A stretch of DNA of 64,000 nucleotides, taken from positions 682,001-746,000 of the forward strand of contig NZ_JBFRBH010000001.1 of NCBI RefSeq assembly GCF_040932485.1, given 5' to 3'. The stretch comes from Gymnodinialimonas sp. 202GB13-11 (GTDB lineage: Bacteria; Pseudomonadota; Alphaproteobacteria; Rhodobacterales; Rhodobacteraceae). The notes under the pieces were generated by a model. That model was not told where the DNA came from. It made no database searches and worked only from the letters and a program-made list of their open reading frames with translations. This document shows, in pieces, positions 15,937 to 23,888 of the stretch. Position 1 is the first letter of the stretch. Every line of letters begins with the position of its first letter. The position numbers were made by a program, and so were the translations under genes.

Positions 15937-16973
15937 ATATGCAAACCTTGCCGCCCGAGACTTTTGTTGCGATGCCAAGCGGTGTGGTGGATGCCTTGCT
16001 GCCGATGCATGTCCAGGTCGACGCGGGCGGCAAGATTTCCCATATCGGGCCTACGCTGTCGAAAATGATCGGCGACGGTCCCGTATTTGATCGGCCGCTG
16101 CTGGATCTATTCTCCATTCGCCGCCCTAGTGGCATCGAGACGTTTGACGCCTTGATGAATGCGGCGGACCAACGCCTGAGCCTTTGCTTGACGCGGGCGG
16201 ATCATTTGCCGTTCCGGGGGGTAATCTTGCCGCTGCAAGGGGAGGGCGGCGCGATATTAAACCTGTCTTTCGGTCTGTCTTTTGCGCGGGCGGTCGCCGA
16301 ATTCTCGCTCACGCTTTCAGACTTTGCGGCAACTGACCAAACTATTGAATTGCTTTACCTTAATGAGGCCAAGGCATCGACCACGCGACTGTCTGAGCAT
16401 CTGACTAATCGGCTCCAAAATGCCAACGCCATCGCACAGGAACAGGCCCGAACGGATGTTTTGACGGGTCTGTCGAACCGCCGGGCCATGGACGATGAAC
16501 TTGAGCATCTTATGGCTTGCCGCGGCCAGAATTTCACGCTGATGCACCTGGACCTCGACCTGTTCAAGCAGGTCAATGACACTCACGGCCATGCTGCAGG
16601 CGATGCGGTTCTGGTGGAAATCGGGCGCATTCTGGATCGTGAATTGCGGCGCAACGATTTTCCTGCCCGGATTGGTGGTGACGAATTTCTCATCGTGCTG
16701 CGTCCCGCGCAAAGCAACGACATTGCCGCCCGGATTGCCAAGCGCATTATTGAGCGCATAGAAGAGCCGATAGATTTGGGGGATGTCACTGTCCAAATCT
16801 CGGCCAGCATTGGTATCGCCTCAACGGCTGCCTATGCGACCCGTCCGTCGATCGAACAGTTGATGAACGATGTTGATGAAGCCCTTTACGACGCAAAACG
16901 CAACGGGCGCGGGCGGTTTTGCATCTTCATGCCGGGCCAAGACGAAAGTGCCATCCTCACAGACTTGGAATGA
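15933..16973 (+). CDS. Diguanylate cyclase with HNOBA domain (H-NOX partner)
   Basis: A 346-residue protein. Residues about 15-150 match the HNOBA domain found in soluble guanylate cyclases and in H-NOX-associated regulators, including LPMHVQVDAGGKISHIGP, a GVILPLQGEGG strand, and a conserved block around LSFARAVAEFSLTLSDFAATD. A signalling helix (about 150-172) leads into a GGDEF domain: D..LTGLSNRRAMDDEL, GGDEF at 248-252, and an I-site RRND at 239-242. It should make c-di-GMP under control of the preceding H-NOX-like protein, with which its start codon overlaps. No EAL domain is present. Confidence 0.9.
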   Translation: MNMQTLPPETFVAMPSGVVDALLPMHVQVDAGGKISHIGPTLSKMIGDGPVFDRPLLDLFSIRRPSGIETFDALMNAADQRLSLCLTRADHLPFRGVILPLQGEGGAILNLSFGLSFARAVAEFSLTLSDFAATDQTIELLYLNEAKASTTRLSEHLTNRLQNANAIAQEQARTDVLTGLSNRRAMDDELEHLMACRGQNFTLMHLDLDLFKQVNDTHGHAAGDAVLVEIGRILDRELRRNDFPARIGGDEFLIVLRPAQSNDIAARIAKRIIERIEEPIDLGDVTVQISASIGIASTAAYATRPSIEQLMNDVDEALYDAKRNGRGRFCIFMPGQDESAILTDLE

Positions 16974-17092
16974 ATGCAGCCGCTGCACTGCGGTCTCCCA
17001 TTCAGCACATTGGCGGTGACTGCACCTGTTCGCGTCCAGACCGCGCGCTAAATGCGATCACAATGGACAATGATCTTTAGAGCAGTCGGTGC

Positions 17093-18424
17093 ATGTCTGA
17101 AACGCCAATGAACCCAGGGCTGCGCCCGCGTGCCGTCCCGACCGGGCGCGTCGCACGGTTTGCGCGCATGGGTGGTCTTGCGACCGGGTTGGCGGGCCAG
17201 GCCGCGATGGCGCGGGCGCGGGCGGCTGTAACCGGCGCAAAGCCAGATATGGCCTCAGCTCTGATGACCCCGCGCAACCTGACCCGCATTACGGACCGCC
17301 TTTCGGAAATGCGCGGCGCAGCGATGAAGCTGGGTCAGCTCCTTTCGATGGAAACCGGAGACGTCCTGCCGCCGGAATTGGCCGGCATTCTTGCGCGCCT
17401 ACGGGCCGAAGGCGACGCGATGACGCCAAAGCAGCTGAAAGCCGTGTTGGAGGCGGCCTATGGTACTGATTTCAGACAGAATTTCAAAAGCTTCTCAACC
17501 GCCCCCTTGGCTGCTGCCTCAATCGGGCAGGTGCACCGCGCAGTCGCGCGCGATGGCATGCGGCTGGCCCTCAAACTGCAATATCCGGGTGTGAAGGAGG
17601 CCATCGACAGCGACCTCGACAATGCGGCGGGCCTGATCCGATGGTCTGGTCTCTGGCCCAAAGAGCTCGACCTTGCCCCCTTGATCGAAGAGGCGCGCAA
17701 GCAATTGCGTGAAGAGGCCGACTATTCGCGCGAAGGCCGGTACCTGACGCAATTCGGCACCCTATTGGCCGACGATGCGCGCTTCGCCGTTCCGGAGTTC
17801 CGGGAAGATTTGTCCACGGATGTCGCGCTTGCCATGTCGTTCGAAGACGCGGCCCCCATCGAGGCTTTAGCTGAGGCCGACCCAAAAGACCGCGACACAG
17901 CTGTCACCGCGTTGATCGAGCTTTGCTTGCGCGAACTGTTTGACTTCCGCGTCATGCAAACCGACCCCAACTTCGCCAATTACCGCTGGCGTGCGGAGAC
18001 GGGCCAGATCGTCTTGCTGGACTTCGGTGCCACGCGCGACATTCCCGATGCGCTTGCCGAGGGCCATCTGACGCTGCTCAGGGCCGGAGTGGAGGGGCAG
18101 CGCAGCGATGTCCTCGCGGCCCTTGAGGGCATCGGCTTCGTGAAGCCGGGTCTCAGCGCCGTCCACCGTGAGGCCATTCTGGACATGGCGGACCTTGGCT
18201 TTTCGGCGCTTCGGCAGCGTGACGCTTTTGATTTCGGTGTCACCGATCTGGCAAACGAGCTGCGTCAAAAGGGGCAGGTCATCGGTCAGGAGCGGGAGCT
18301 TTGGCATCTCCCGCCCGCCGATACGCTTTTTTTGCAGCGTAAAATTGGCGGGCTTTACCTGTTGGCCACCCGGTTGGGCGCGCGGGTTGATTTGCACCAC
18401 ATGCTCAAACGCTGGCTCATCTGA
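17093..18424 (+). CDS. ABC1/UbiB-family atypical kinase (COQ8-like)
   Basis: A 443-residue ADCK/UbiB-family protein. The KxGQ motif is visible in GAAMKLGQLLSMETGDVLPPE (near residue 77). The alanine-rich loop replacing the glycine-rich loop appears in APLAAASIGQVH, the catalytic Lys in LALKLQYPGV, and the metal-binding DFG in LLDFGATRDIP. This mitochondrial COQ8-like branch supports ubiquinone biosynthesis, probably through ATPase activity at the membrane. It stands alone between the cyclase and pcaHG; its promoter region (16974-17092) shows no clear motif. Confidence 0.88.
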   Translation: MSETPMNPGLRPRAVPTGRVARFARMGGLATGLAGQAAMARARAAVTGAKPDMASALMTPRNLTRITDRLSEMRGAAMKLGQLLSMETGDVLPPELAGILARLRAEGDAMTPKQLKAVLEAAYGTDFRQNFKSFSTAPLAAASIGQVHRAVARDGMRLALKLQYPGVKEAIDSDLDNAAGLIRWSGLWPKELDLAPLIEEARKQLREEADYSREGRYLTQFGTLLADDARFAVPEFREDLSTDVALAMSFEDAAPIEALAEADPKDRDTAVTALIELCLRELFDFRVMQTDPNFANYRWRAETGQIVLLDFGATRDIPDALAEGHLTLLRAGVEGQRSDVLAALEGIGFVKPGLSAVHREAILDMADLGFSALRQRDAFDFGVTDLANELRQKGQVIGQERELWHLPPADTLFLQRKIGGLYLLATRLGARVDLHHMLKRWLI

Positions 18425-18500
18425 CCCACTGCACCCCTTGCGCGGTCCACCGATCTGGGGTCGATTGTAAAAGAGCATGGGAGACGTGAGGGAGACCCCG

Positions 18501-19238
18501 ATGGCCAGCGACCCCCCGCAGGGCGGATACATGGCGCGCGACCGCGTTTGGCAACCCGATGCGCTGACACCCGCCTACAAAACCAGCGTGAAGCGCAGCC
18601 CGCAGGCGCCGCTGATCTCGTTCCCCTCGACGTTGAGCGAAGAAACCTCGCCCGTTTTCGGGCACGATTTGATCGGACCGCTCGACAATGACTTGATCCT
18701 GAATTTCGCACAGCCCGGCGAAAGCGCGATTGGCCCGCGCATCATCGTGCATGGGCGTGTGTCGGATGAAACAGGACGGCCCGTGCCGGGGGCCTTGGTC
18801 GAGTTCTGGCAGGCCAATGCAGGCGGGCGCTACCGCCACAAGAAGGAGGGGTATATCGCCCCGCTTGATCCGAACTTTGGCGGCTGTGGGCGAACCATCA
18901 CGGCGGCGGACGGAACGTACGAATTCCGCACCGTCATGCCCGGGCCCTATCCTTGGCCCAATGGCGCGAACGATTGGCGACCGGCCCATATCCACTTTTC
19001 GCTGTTTGGCCATGGATTTGCGCAGCGGCTGATCACCCAGATGTATTTCGAAGGCGATCCCCTGATCCCGCTATGTCCGATCGTCGGCGCGCTCAAAAGC
19101 CAAGCGGCGGTGGGTGCGTTGACAGCACCGCTCGACATGGCGCGGACCGTGCCGATGGATGCGCGCGCTTACCGGTTTGACATGGTGCTGCGTGGACGCA
19201 GGCAGACCTATTTCGAAAATCGCGCGGAGGGGCTGTGA
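18501..19238 (+). CDS. pcaH: Protocatechuate 3,4-dioxygenase beta subunit
   Basis: A 245-residue intradiol dioxygenase subunit carrying the non-haem Fe(III) site: Tyr of [11 protein letters not shown], Tyr of GPYPWPNG, and the two His of [11 protein letters not shown]. The N-terminal segment (PPAY-like [16 protein letters not shown]) and length fit PcaH rather than catechol dioxygenases. With PcaG it opens protocatechuate to beta-carboxy-cis,cis-muconate. ATG 18501 has GAGGGA at 18488-18493. Its stop overlaps the pcaG start (TGATG). The rest of the pca pathway (pcaQ, pcaD, pcaC, pcaB) is not in the window. Confidence 0.93.
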   Translation: MASDPPQGGYMARDRVWQPDALTPAYKTSVKRSPQAPLISFPSTLSEETSPVFGHDLIGPLDNDLILNFAQPGESAIGPRIIVHGRVSDETGRPVPGALVEFWQANAGGRYRHKKEGYIAPLDPNFGGCGRTITAADGTYEFRTVMPGPYPWPNGANDWRPAHIHFSLFGHGFAQRLITQMYFEGDPLIPLCPIVGALKSQAAVGALTAPLDMARTVPMDARAYRFDMVLRGRRQTYFENRAEGL

Positions 19239-19849
19239 TGGCGCGTGCAGGCGAGCTGAAGGAAAGCCCAAGCCAGACGGCGGGGCCGTATGTGCATATT
19301 GGCTGCACCCCGAATTTCGCCGGGCTTGCCATGTTTGGAGGGGATATTGGCGCAGTGATGAAGACCGGCCCGGTTCAGGGTCAGGAAATCACGATCAAGG
19401 GCACGGTTTTCGATGGTGCCGGCACACCACTGAAAGACGCGATGGTCGAGATTTGGCAGGCCGATGCGGCGGGTTTGTTCAACGCGGTCAATGAGGCGCG
19501 CGGGCGGGCGGATCCGAACTTCACTGGCTTTGGCCGTTCGCCCGGAGACATGGAAACCGGTGAGTTCGTGTTCGAGACGGTCAAACCCGGCTCCGTTCCC
19601 TTTCCTGATGGCCGGGTGCAGGCCCCCCATATCAGCGTCTGGATCGTGGCACGCGGCATCAACATCGGGCTTCAAACGCGCCTCTATTTCGAGGATGAGG
19701 AGGAGGCGAATGCGGCCGATCCGTTGTTGACGCGGATCGAGCATCAGAACCGGGTGCCGACCTTGCTGGCCAAATCCGAGGGAGATGGCGTCTACCGCTT
19801 CGACATTCACCTGCAGGGTCCGAACGAGACGATCTTTCTGGATATCTAG
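19238..19849 (+). CDS. pcaG: Protocatechuate 3,4-dioxygenase alpha subunit
   Basis: A 203-residue partner of PcaH with the same jelly-roll fold (ESPSQTAGPYVHIG at the start, VEIWQADAAG, then PDGRVQAPHISVWIVARG). The iron-binding Tyr/His set of the beta subunit is not conserved, as expected for the alpha subunit. It forms the (alpha-beta) protomer of the dioxygenase. ATG 19238 overlaps the pcaH stop codon; a GTG one codon earlier is an alternative. It converges on pxpC with 22 bp between the stop codons. Confidence 0.93.
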   Translation: MARAGELKESPSQTAGPYVHIGCTPNFAGLAMFGGDIGAVMKTGPVQGQEITIKGTVFDGAGTPLKDAMVEIWQADAAGLFNAVNEARGRADPNFTGFGRSPGDMETGEFVFETVKPGSVPFPDGRVQAPHISVWIVARGINIGLQTRLYFEDEEEANAADPLLTRIEHQNRVPTLLAKSEGDGVYRFDIHLQGPNETIFLDI

Positions 19850-19871
19850 TCGGTAGCGATGCGGTTGCGCG

Positions 19872-20879
19872 CTATTTCTCGGCAACGGCTCCGCTGATCA
19901 GGTTGGCCTCTCTCAGCTTCTCAACCAGCGTCTGGCGCGGCGCAGCAAGCGTATCCAGCGCGGCCTTCCGGGCGTCGGCATGAGCACGCGTGATGGCGAC
20001 AGCCTCCGTCGCGCTGACGGCTTGGAATTTGAGCGGCTCTCCGGCCCTTAATTGGGTGGCGCGATCCACATCTGCCGAGATCATCGTTGCGATCTTGGGA
20101 TAACCGCCGGTGGTTTGATGATCGGCCAGAAGCAGCGTGGGCACGCCGTCACCGGCAACCTGGATGGAGCCGCGCACAATCGGCTCAGAGGGGATCGACA
20201 GCGCATCGCCCAGTTCCAGGGTGGGACCGTCGAGGCGCATCCCCATTCGGTTGTAGGCATCCGTCACCCGGTAGGGCGTCTCACACAGCAAATCTGTGGT
20301 GCCATCCACAAAGCGGGCATCTTGCGGCCCGATCACGACCCGCCCCACTCCATCCGGGTGCGCTATGTCGGGCACGTCGTACAGGCCATTCCGCCCCGGA
20401 CGGAGCGACGCATCGTCGATAGTGATGATGTCGCCGCTCTGTACAGCGCCGCCGCCGAGGCCGGACAGTGTGTGCGTTGCTTTGGACGACAACCATTCCG
20501 GTGCTGCAACGTCCCCTGCGAAAGCCAGGTAACACCAACTGCCCCATGCTCCGCCGTTAATGCTTATCCGCGCGCCTTGGGTCAGCGAGTGCACCATCCA
20601 TCCCTCGCTGACGGCCCCGTTCAATCCAATACGAAAAGACCCTCCGGCGACGGCGACGCTCACCGCGCCTTCAATGCATTCCAGGACCAACCCGCCGAGT
20701 GATACTTCGATAGATGTGCCGCCTTGCAAGTTGCCGAGCATCGCATGGGCGGCGTCAAAGGCGAAGCGGTCCATCGGTCCGGAGGCTGGTACGCCATAGC
20801 GCATCAGGCCGGGGCGGCCCGCATCCTGAAAGGACACAAGCGGGCCCGCCGCAATGACTTTGAGGCGCGCGATACTCAT
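19872..20879 (-). CDS. pxpC: 5-oxoprolinase subunit PxpC (biotin-dependent carboxyltransferase-like)
   Basis: A 335-residue protein of the allophanate hydrolase C2/KipA family: LVSFQDAGRPGLMRYGVPASGPMD at the start, NGLYDVPDIAHP in the middle, and LLLADHQTTGGYPKIATM near the C-terminus. With PxpA and PxpB it forms the ATP-dependent 5-oxoprolinase that converts the damage product 5-oxoproline to glutamate. It is the last gene of the pxpA-pxpB-pxpC operon; its ATG overlaps the pxpB stop (ATGA at 20876-20879). Confidence 0.92.
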   Translation of the reverse strand: MSIARLKVIAAGPLVSFQDAGRPGLMRYGVPASGPMDRFAFDAAHAMLGNLQGGTSIEVSLGGLVLECIEGAVSVAVAGGSFRIGLNGAVSEGWMVHSLTQGARISINGGAWGSWCYLAFAGDVAAPEWLSSKATHTLSGLGGGAVQSGDIITIDDASLRPGRNGLYDVPDIAHPDGVGRVVIGPQDARFVDGTTDLLCETPYRVTDAYNRMGMRLDGPTLELGDALSIPSEPIVRGSIQVAGDGVPTLLLADHQTTGGYPKIATMISADVDRATQLRAGEPLKFQAVSATEAVAITRAHADARKAALDTLAAPRQTLVEKLREANLISGAVAEK

Positions 20880-21559
20880 ACCGCCAGCAGTTCCGATGGA
20901 AGGTCTGAGCGTCCAATAGCCCGGTAACGGATCGTATCGCCAACTTGGAAGCGGAAGCTGGTTTCGCCTTGTGTTTGCATAACCTCAAACGCCGACCGCC
21001 CGATGATCGACCAGCCGGTTGGCATCGTCAGCGGCGTAATGATGCTTTGCGCACCGGCCATCAAAATGCTGCCCTTCGGTACGTCCGGTTTCGGCGTCTG
21101 TTTGCGGGGAACGCGCAGGCGTTCTGGTACGCCGGTCAGATAGGCGTAGCCGGGTGCGAAACCGTACATGGCTACTTTGAGGTGCGTTTGGGTGATGACA
21201 TCCACCACCTCATCGATCCGCATGTTGCACGCCTTCGCCACGTCTTGCAGGTCAGGCGTCAGCTCCGGGTCGAAGCAAACGGGTACGTCGTGGTGCGTGG
21301 CTTGATCCTGCGCGGCGTCCGGCAGAGGGAGCAGGCCCTGAATCGCCGCTTCAATCTCGACATGGTCTGTCTCAACCGGGTCGAAAACCACAAGCAGGTT
21401 CACGAGGGCTGGAACGGTCTCACGCACGCCAGGGATACCGGCCTCTGAGATCACACGGTCGAGCGTTATGATAAGCCGGTTCAGGGCCTCATCTTCCTGC
21501 GAGCCGAATTCGACAAGAAGGGCACAATCACCCACAGCTTTGAAAACCGCGGCGATCAT
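20876..21559 (-). CDS. pxpB: 5-oxoprolinase subunit PxpB (KipI-like)
   Basis: A 227-residue allophanate hydrolase C1/KipI-family protein: DCALLVEFGSQED near the start, the DVPVCFDPELTPDLQDVA segment, and VAMYGFAPGYAYLTGVPERLRVPRKQTPKPDVPKGSILMAG. The family forms the catalytic complex with PxpC for ATP-dependent ring opening of 5-oxoproline. It sits between pxpA and pxpC with 4-bp ATGA overlaps on both sides, so the three subunits are translated together. Confidence 0.92.
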   Translation of the reverse strand: MIAAVFKAVGDCALLVEFGSQEDEALNRLIITLDRVISEAGIPGVRETVPALVNLLVVFDPVETDHVEIEAAIQGLLPLPDAAQDQATHHDVPVCFDPELTPDLQDVAKACNMRIDEVVDVITQTHLKVAMYGFAPGYAYLTGVPERLRVPRKQTPKPDVPKGSILMAGAQSIITPLTMPTGWSIIGRSAFEVMQTQGETSFRFQVGDTIRYRAIGRSDLPSELLAV

Positions 21560-22326
21560 GGTGCTGGCAGGAACCCCGTGATCTTGATCCCCTGCGCGTC
21601 CAGCTTTGATCGGATCGCTTGCGCCATGCCCACTGCATGGGGGCTGTCGCCGTGCACGCAGATCGAATGCGCCTCAAGCGGGATCGGGTCGCCATCGATA
21701 ACAGGCATCAGGCCGGTTTCCAGCATTTCCAGCAGGCGGTCGGCTGCTTCGTCAGCATCTTCAATCATCGCGCCGGGTTGCCCGCGCGGCACAAGTTGGC
21801 CCGAAGACAGGTACCCACGATCCGCGAAGATCTCGGAAAACACGCGGACGCCCGCAGCTTTGGCCTGAACCTCAACGCGGGTGCCGGAAATTGCCAAAAG
21901 AGCGAGGTCTGGGAAGGCTGTTTGCGCGGCTTTGACAATGGCCGTTGCGACCGCATCGTCACGCGCTGCAAGATTGGCCAAGGCCCCGTGGGGCTTGATG
22001 TAGGAAACCTCGGTCCCGGCCAGTCTCGCCATGGCATGCAACGCGCCGATCTGCGCTGTGACCATGCGCCCGATCTGCTCCGGCTCCATCGGAATGACCC
22101 GGCGGCCGAACCCTTCGCGATCATTATAGCCCGGATGCGCCCCGACGGTGACGCCATTGGCCTTCGCGGCAACAAGCGTGTTGAACATGGTCTCAGGGTC
22201 GCTCGCATGGCCGCCGCACGCGATGTTGGCGCTGGTGACAACGGACAACATCGTTGCGTCGTCGCCCATCGGCCAAGGACCAAAGCCTTCACCAAGGTCC
22301 GAGTTCAGGTCGATCTGCTTCACCAA
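21556..22326 (-). CDS. pxpA: 5-oxoprolinase subunit PxpA (LamB/YcsF family)
   Basis: A 256-residue LamB/YcsF-family protein with the N-terminal DLNSDLGEGFG signature, SANIACGGHASDP, VGAHPGYNDREGFGRR and YIKPHGALANLAARD. These are the conserved blocks of PxpA, which binds 5-oxoproline in the PxpABC 5-oxoprolinase. The start appears to be TTG at 22326, or GTG one codon later. A GGAGGA site lies 6 nt before the TTG, and no ATG fits. It is divergent from creatinase across about 300 bp. Confidence 0.92.
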   Translation of the reverse strand: MVKQIDLNSDLGEGFGPWPMGDDATMLSVVTSANIACGGHASDPETMFNTLVAAKANGVTVGAHPGYNDREGFGRRVIPMEPEQIGRMVTAQIGALHAMARLAGTEVSYIKPHGALANLAARDDAVATAIVKAAQTAFPDLALLAISGTRVEVQAKAAGVRVFSEIFADRGYLSSGQLVPRGQPGAMIEDADEAADRLLEMLETGLMPVIDGDPIPLEAHSICVHGDSPHAVGMAQAIRSKLDAQGIKITGFLPAP

Positions 22327-22625
22327 AACATGTCCTCCAATGGAGCGAGAGCGGTCCGCTTACCCGGTGATATAAGACGTGGCCGGGTATGCAAGGAACG
22401 CGGCGGCTTCACCGGCAGATATTGTGCGTCTTTGGGCGGCCGAAACGCTTGCTCGAATCCGCATTTTGCAGCAAAGAGCGTGCACGGAGCGGCGATGGCG
22501 TCGCCACCGCGCAAGCGGGCCTCCGTTTCCCAAATCCTGAACGCCGGGATCTTGCTTGACCGTTGACGCGGCTGAGGGAGAGAACGCCCGCATTCCGCGT
22601 CGACCTGATGAGAAGGATCATGTCG
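22327..22625. other. Divergent intergenic region between pxpA and creatinase
   Basis: About 299 bp with no convincing gene. It should hold the promoters of pxpABC (minus) and creatinase (plus). I can see a short palindromic GGCGA-N5-TCGCC at about 22493-22507 but no repeated operator and no clear sigma-70 promoter. The creatinase ribosome site (AAGGA) is at 22613-22617. Confidence 0.5.
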
Positions 22626-23840
22626 ATGGCCCAATCCAATACGCGTCCCGAATTTTATCGTTTCCACCAGGGTGTGCGCATCCTGCCCTTTGAAGGCGCG
22701 GAATATGATGCCCGCCTTGCTGACTTGCGTGCGCGCATGGACGACGCAGGCGTTGAGGCCTGCGTTTTCACCTCCATGCACAATGTCGCCTACTATTCGG
22801 GCTTCCTCTATTGCGCCTTCGGTCGCCCTTACGCGCTGGTTGTGACTCCGACCGAAAGCGTGACGATCAGTGCAGGTATCGACGCGGCACAGCCTTGGCG
22901 GCGCAGCCATGGCGACAGCATCACCTACACCGATTGGCAGCGGAACAACTATTGGCGTGCGATCCTGTCGGTCACTGGCACCGGCAAGTCCATTGGCTTC
23001 GAAGGCGACCATATCTCGGTCGCGCAAAAGGCGCTGTTGGAGGAATTCCTGGCCCCGTCCCGCACCGTCGATGTCGCCCCCACCACCATGGTTCAGCGCA
23101 TGCACAAATCCCCTGCCGAGATCGAGATGATCCGCGCAGGCGCCGCCACGGCGGATGTGGGCGGCTATGCCATCCGCGACGCCATCAAGGTCGGCGCGCG
23201 CGAGATCGACGTTGCCATGGCAGGCCGCGATGCGATGGAGCTGGAGATCGCCCGCCGCTTCCCCGACTCTGAGATCCGCGACACCTGGGTCTGGTTCCAG
23301 TCCGGCATCAACACCGACGGCGCCCACAACCCCGTCACCTGCCGCCAGTTGCAGCGCGGCGATATCCTGTCGCTGAATACCTTCCCGATGATTTCGGGCT
23401 ACTACACGGCGCTGGAGCGGACGATGTTCGTGCAGGAGGTCGATGATGCCTCGCTCAAGATTTGGGAGGCCAATGTCGCCGCCCATGAACTGGGGATCAG
23501 CCTGCTGAAGGCTGGCACGACCTGCGCGGAAGTCACCCACAAGATCAACGAGTTCTTCGCCGAACGTGACCTTCTGCAGTACCGCACCTTCGGCTACGGC
23601 CACTCCTTCGGGGTCCTGTCGCACTACTATGGCCGCGAGGCGGGCCTTGAGCTGCGCGAAGACATCGATACGGTGCTGGAGCCGGGTCACGTGATCTCGA
23701 TGGAGCCGATGCTGACGATCCCTGAGGGTCAGCCCGGTGCCGGTGGCTATCGTGAGCATGATATCCTGATCATCACCGAAGACGGCAACGAGAACATCAC
23801 GGGCTATCCCTACGGCCCCGAGTTCAACGTGGTGGGGTAA
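22626..23840 (+). CDS. Creatinase (creatine amidinohydrolase)
   Basis: A 404-residue 'pita-bread' protein highly similar along its length to Pseudomonas putida creatinase. Shared blocks include FLYCAFGRPYALVV, DTWVWFQSGINTDGAHNPVT with the catalytic His234 (His232 in P. putida), LQYRTFGYGHSFGVLSHYYG, and DTVLEPGHVISMEPM. As in that enzyme, the metal ligands of aminopeptidase P are absent. It hydrolyses creatine to sarcosine and urea in the cytoplasm. ATG 22626 lies 8 nt after AAGGA; ATG 22620 is two codons upstream with poorer spacing. It sits next to purine genes that also release urea and glyoxylate, but sarcosine oxidase and urease are not in the window. Confidence 0.92.
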   Translation: MAQSNTRPEFYRFHQGVRILPFEGAEYDARLADLRARMDDAGVEACVFTSMHNVAYYSGFLYCAFGRPYALVVTPTESVTISAGIDAAQPWRRSHGDSITYTDWQRNNYWRAILSVTGTGKSIGFEGDHISVAQKALLEEFLAPSRTVDVAPTTMVQRMHKSPAEIEMIRAGAATADVGGYAIRDAIKVGAREIDVAMAGRDAMELEIARRFPDSEIRDTWVWFQSGINTDGAHNPVTCRQLQRGDILSLNTFPMISGYYTALERTMFVQEVDDASLKIWEANVAAHELGISLLKAGTTCAEVTHKINEFFAERDLLQYRTFGYGHSFGVLSHYYGREAGLELREDIDTVLEPGHVISMEPMLTIPEGQPGAGGYREHDILIITEDGNENITGYPYGPEFNVVG

Positions 23841-23851
23841 TCGAACTGGCC

Positions 23852-23874
23852 TGCGCCTGCTCTTTGCGGGCGCA
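23852..23874. terminator. Hairpin between convergent creatinase and puuD
   Basis: TGCGCCTGC and GCGGGCGCA form a 9-bp stem with one G-U pair and a TCTTT loop, located between the two convergent stop codons. No U-run follows on either strand, so termination strength is uncertain. Confidence 0.4.
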
Positions 23875-23888
23875 CGCCAATTAACAGA

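Noticed and set aside
22320-23759. 479-codon minus-strand frame opposite creatinase
   Set aside because: It is entirely antisense to a gene with strong homology, and its translation is His/Arg/Asp-rich without any family resemblance.
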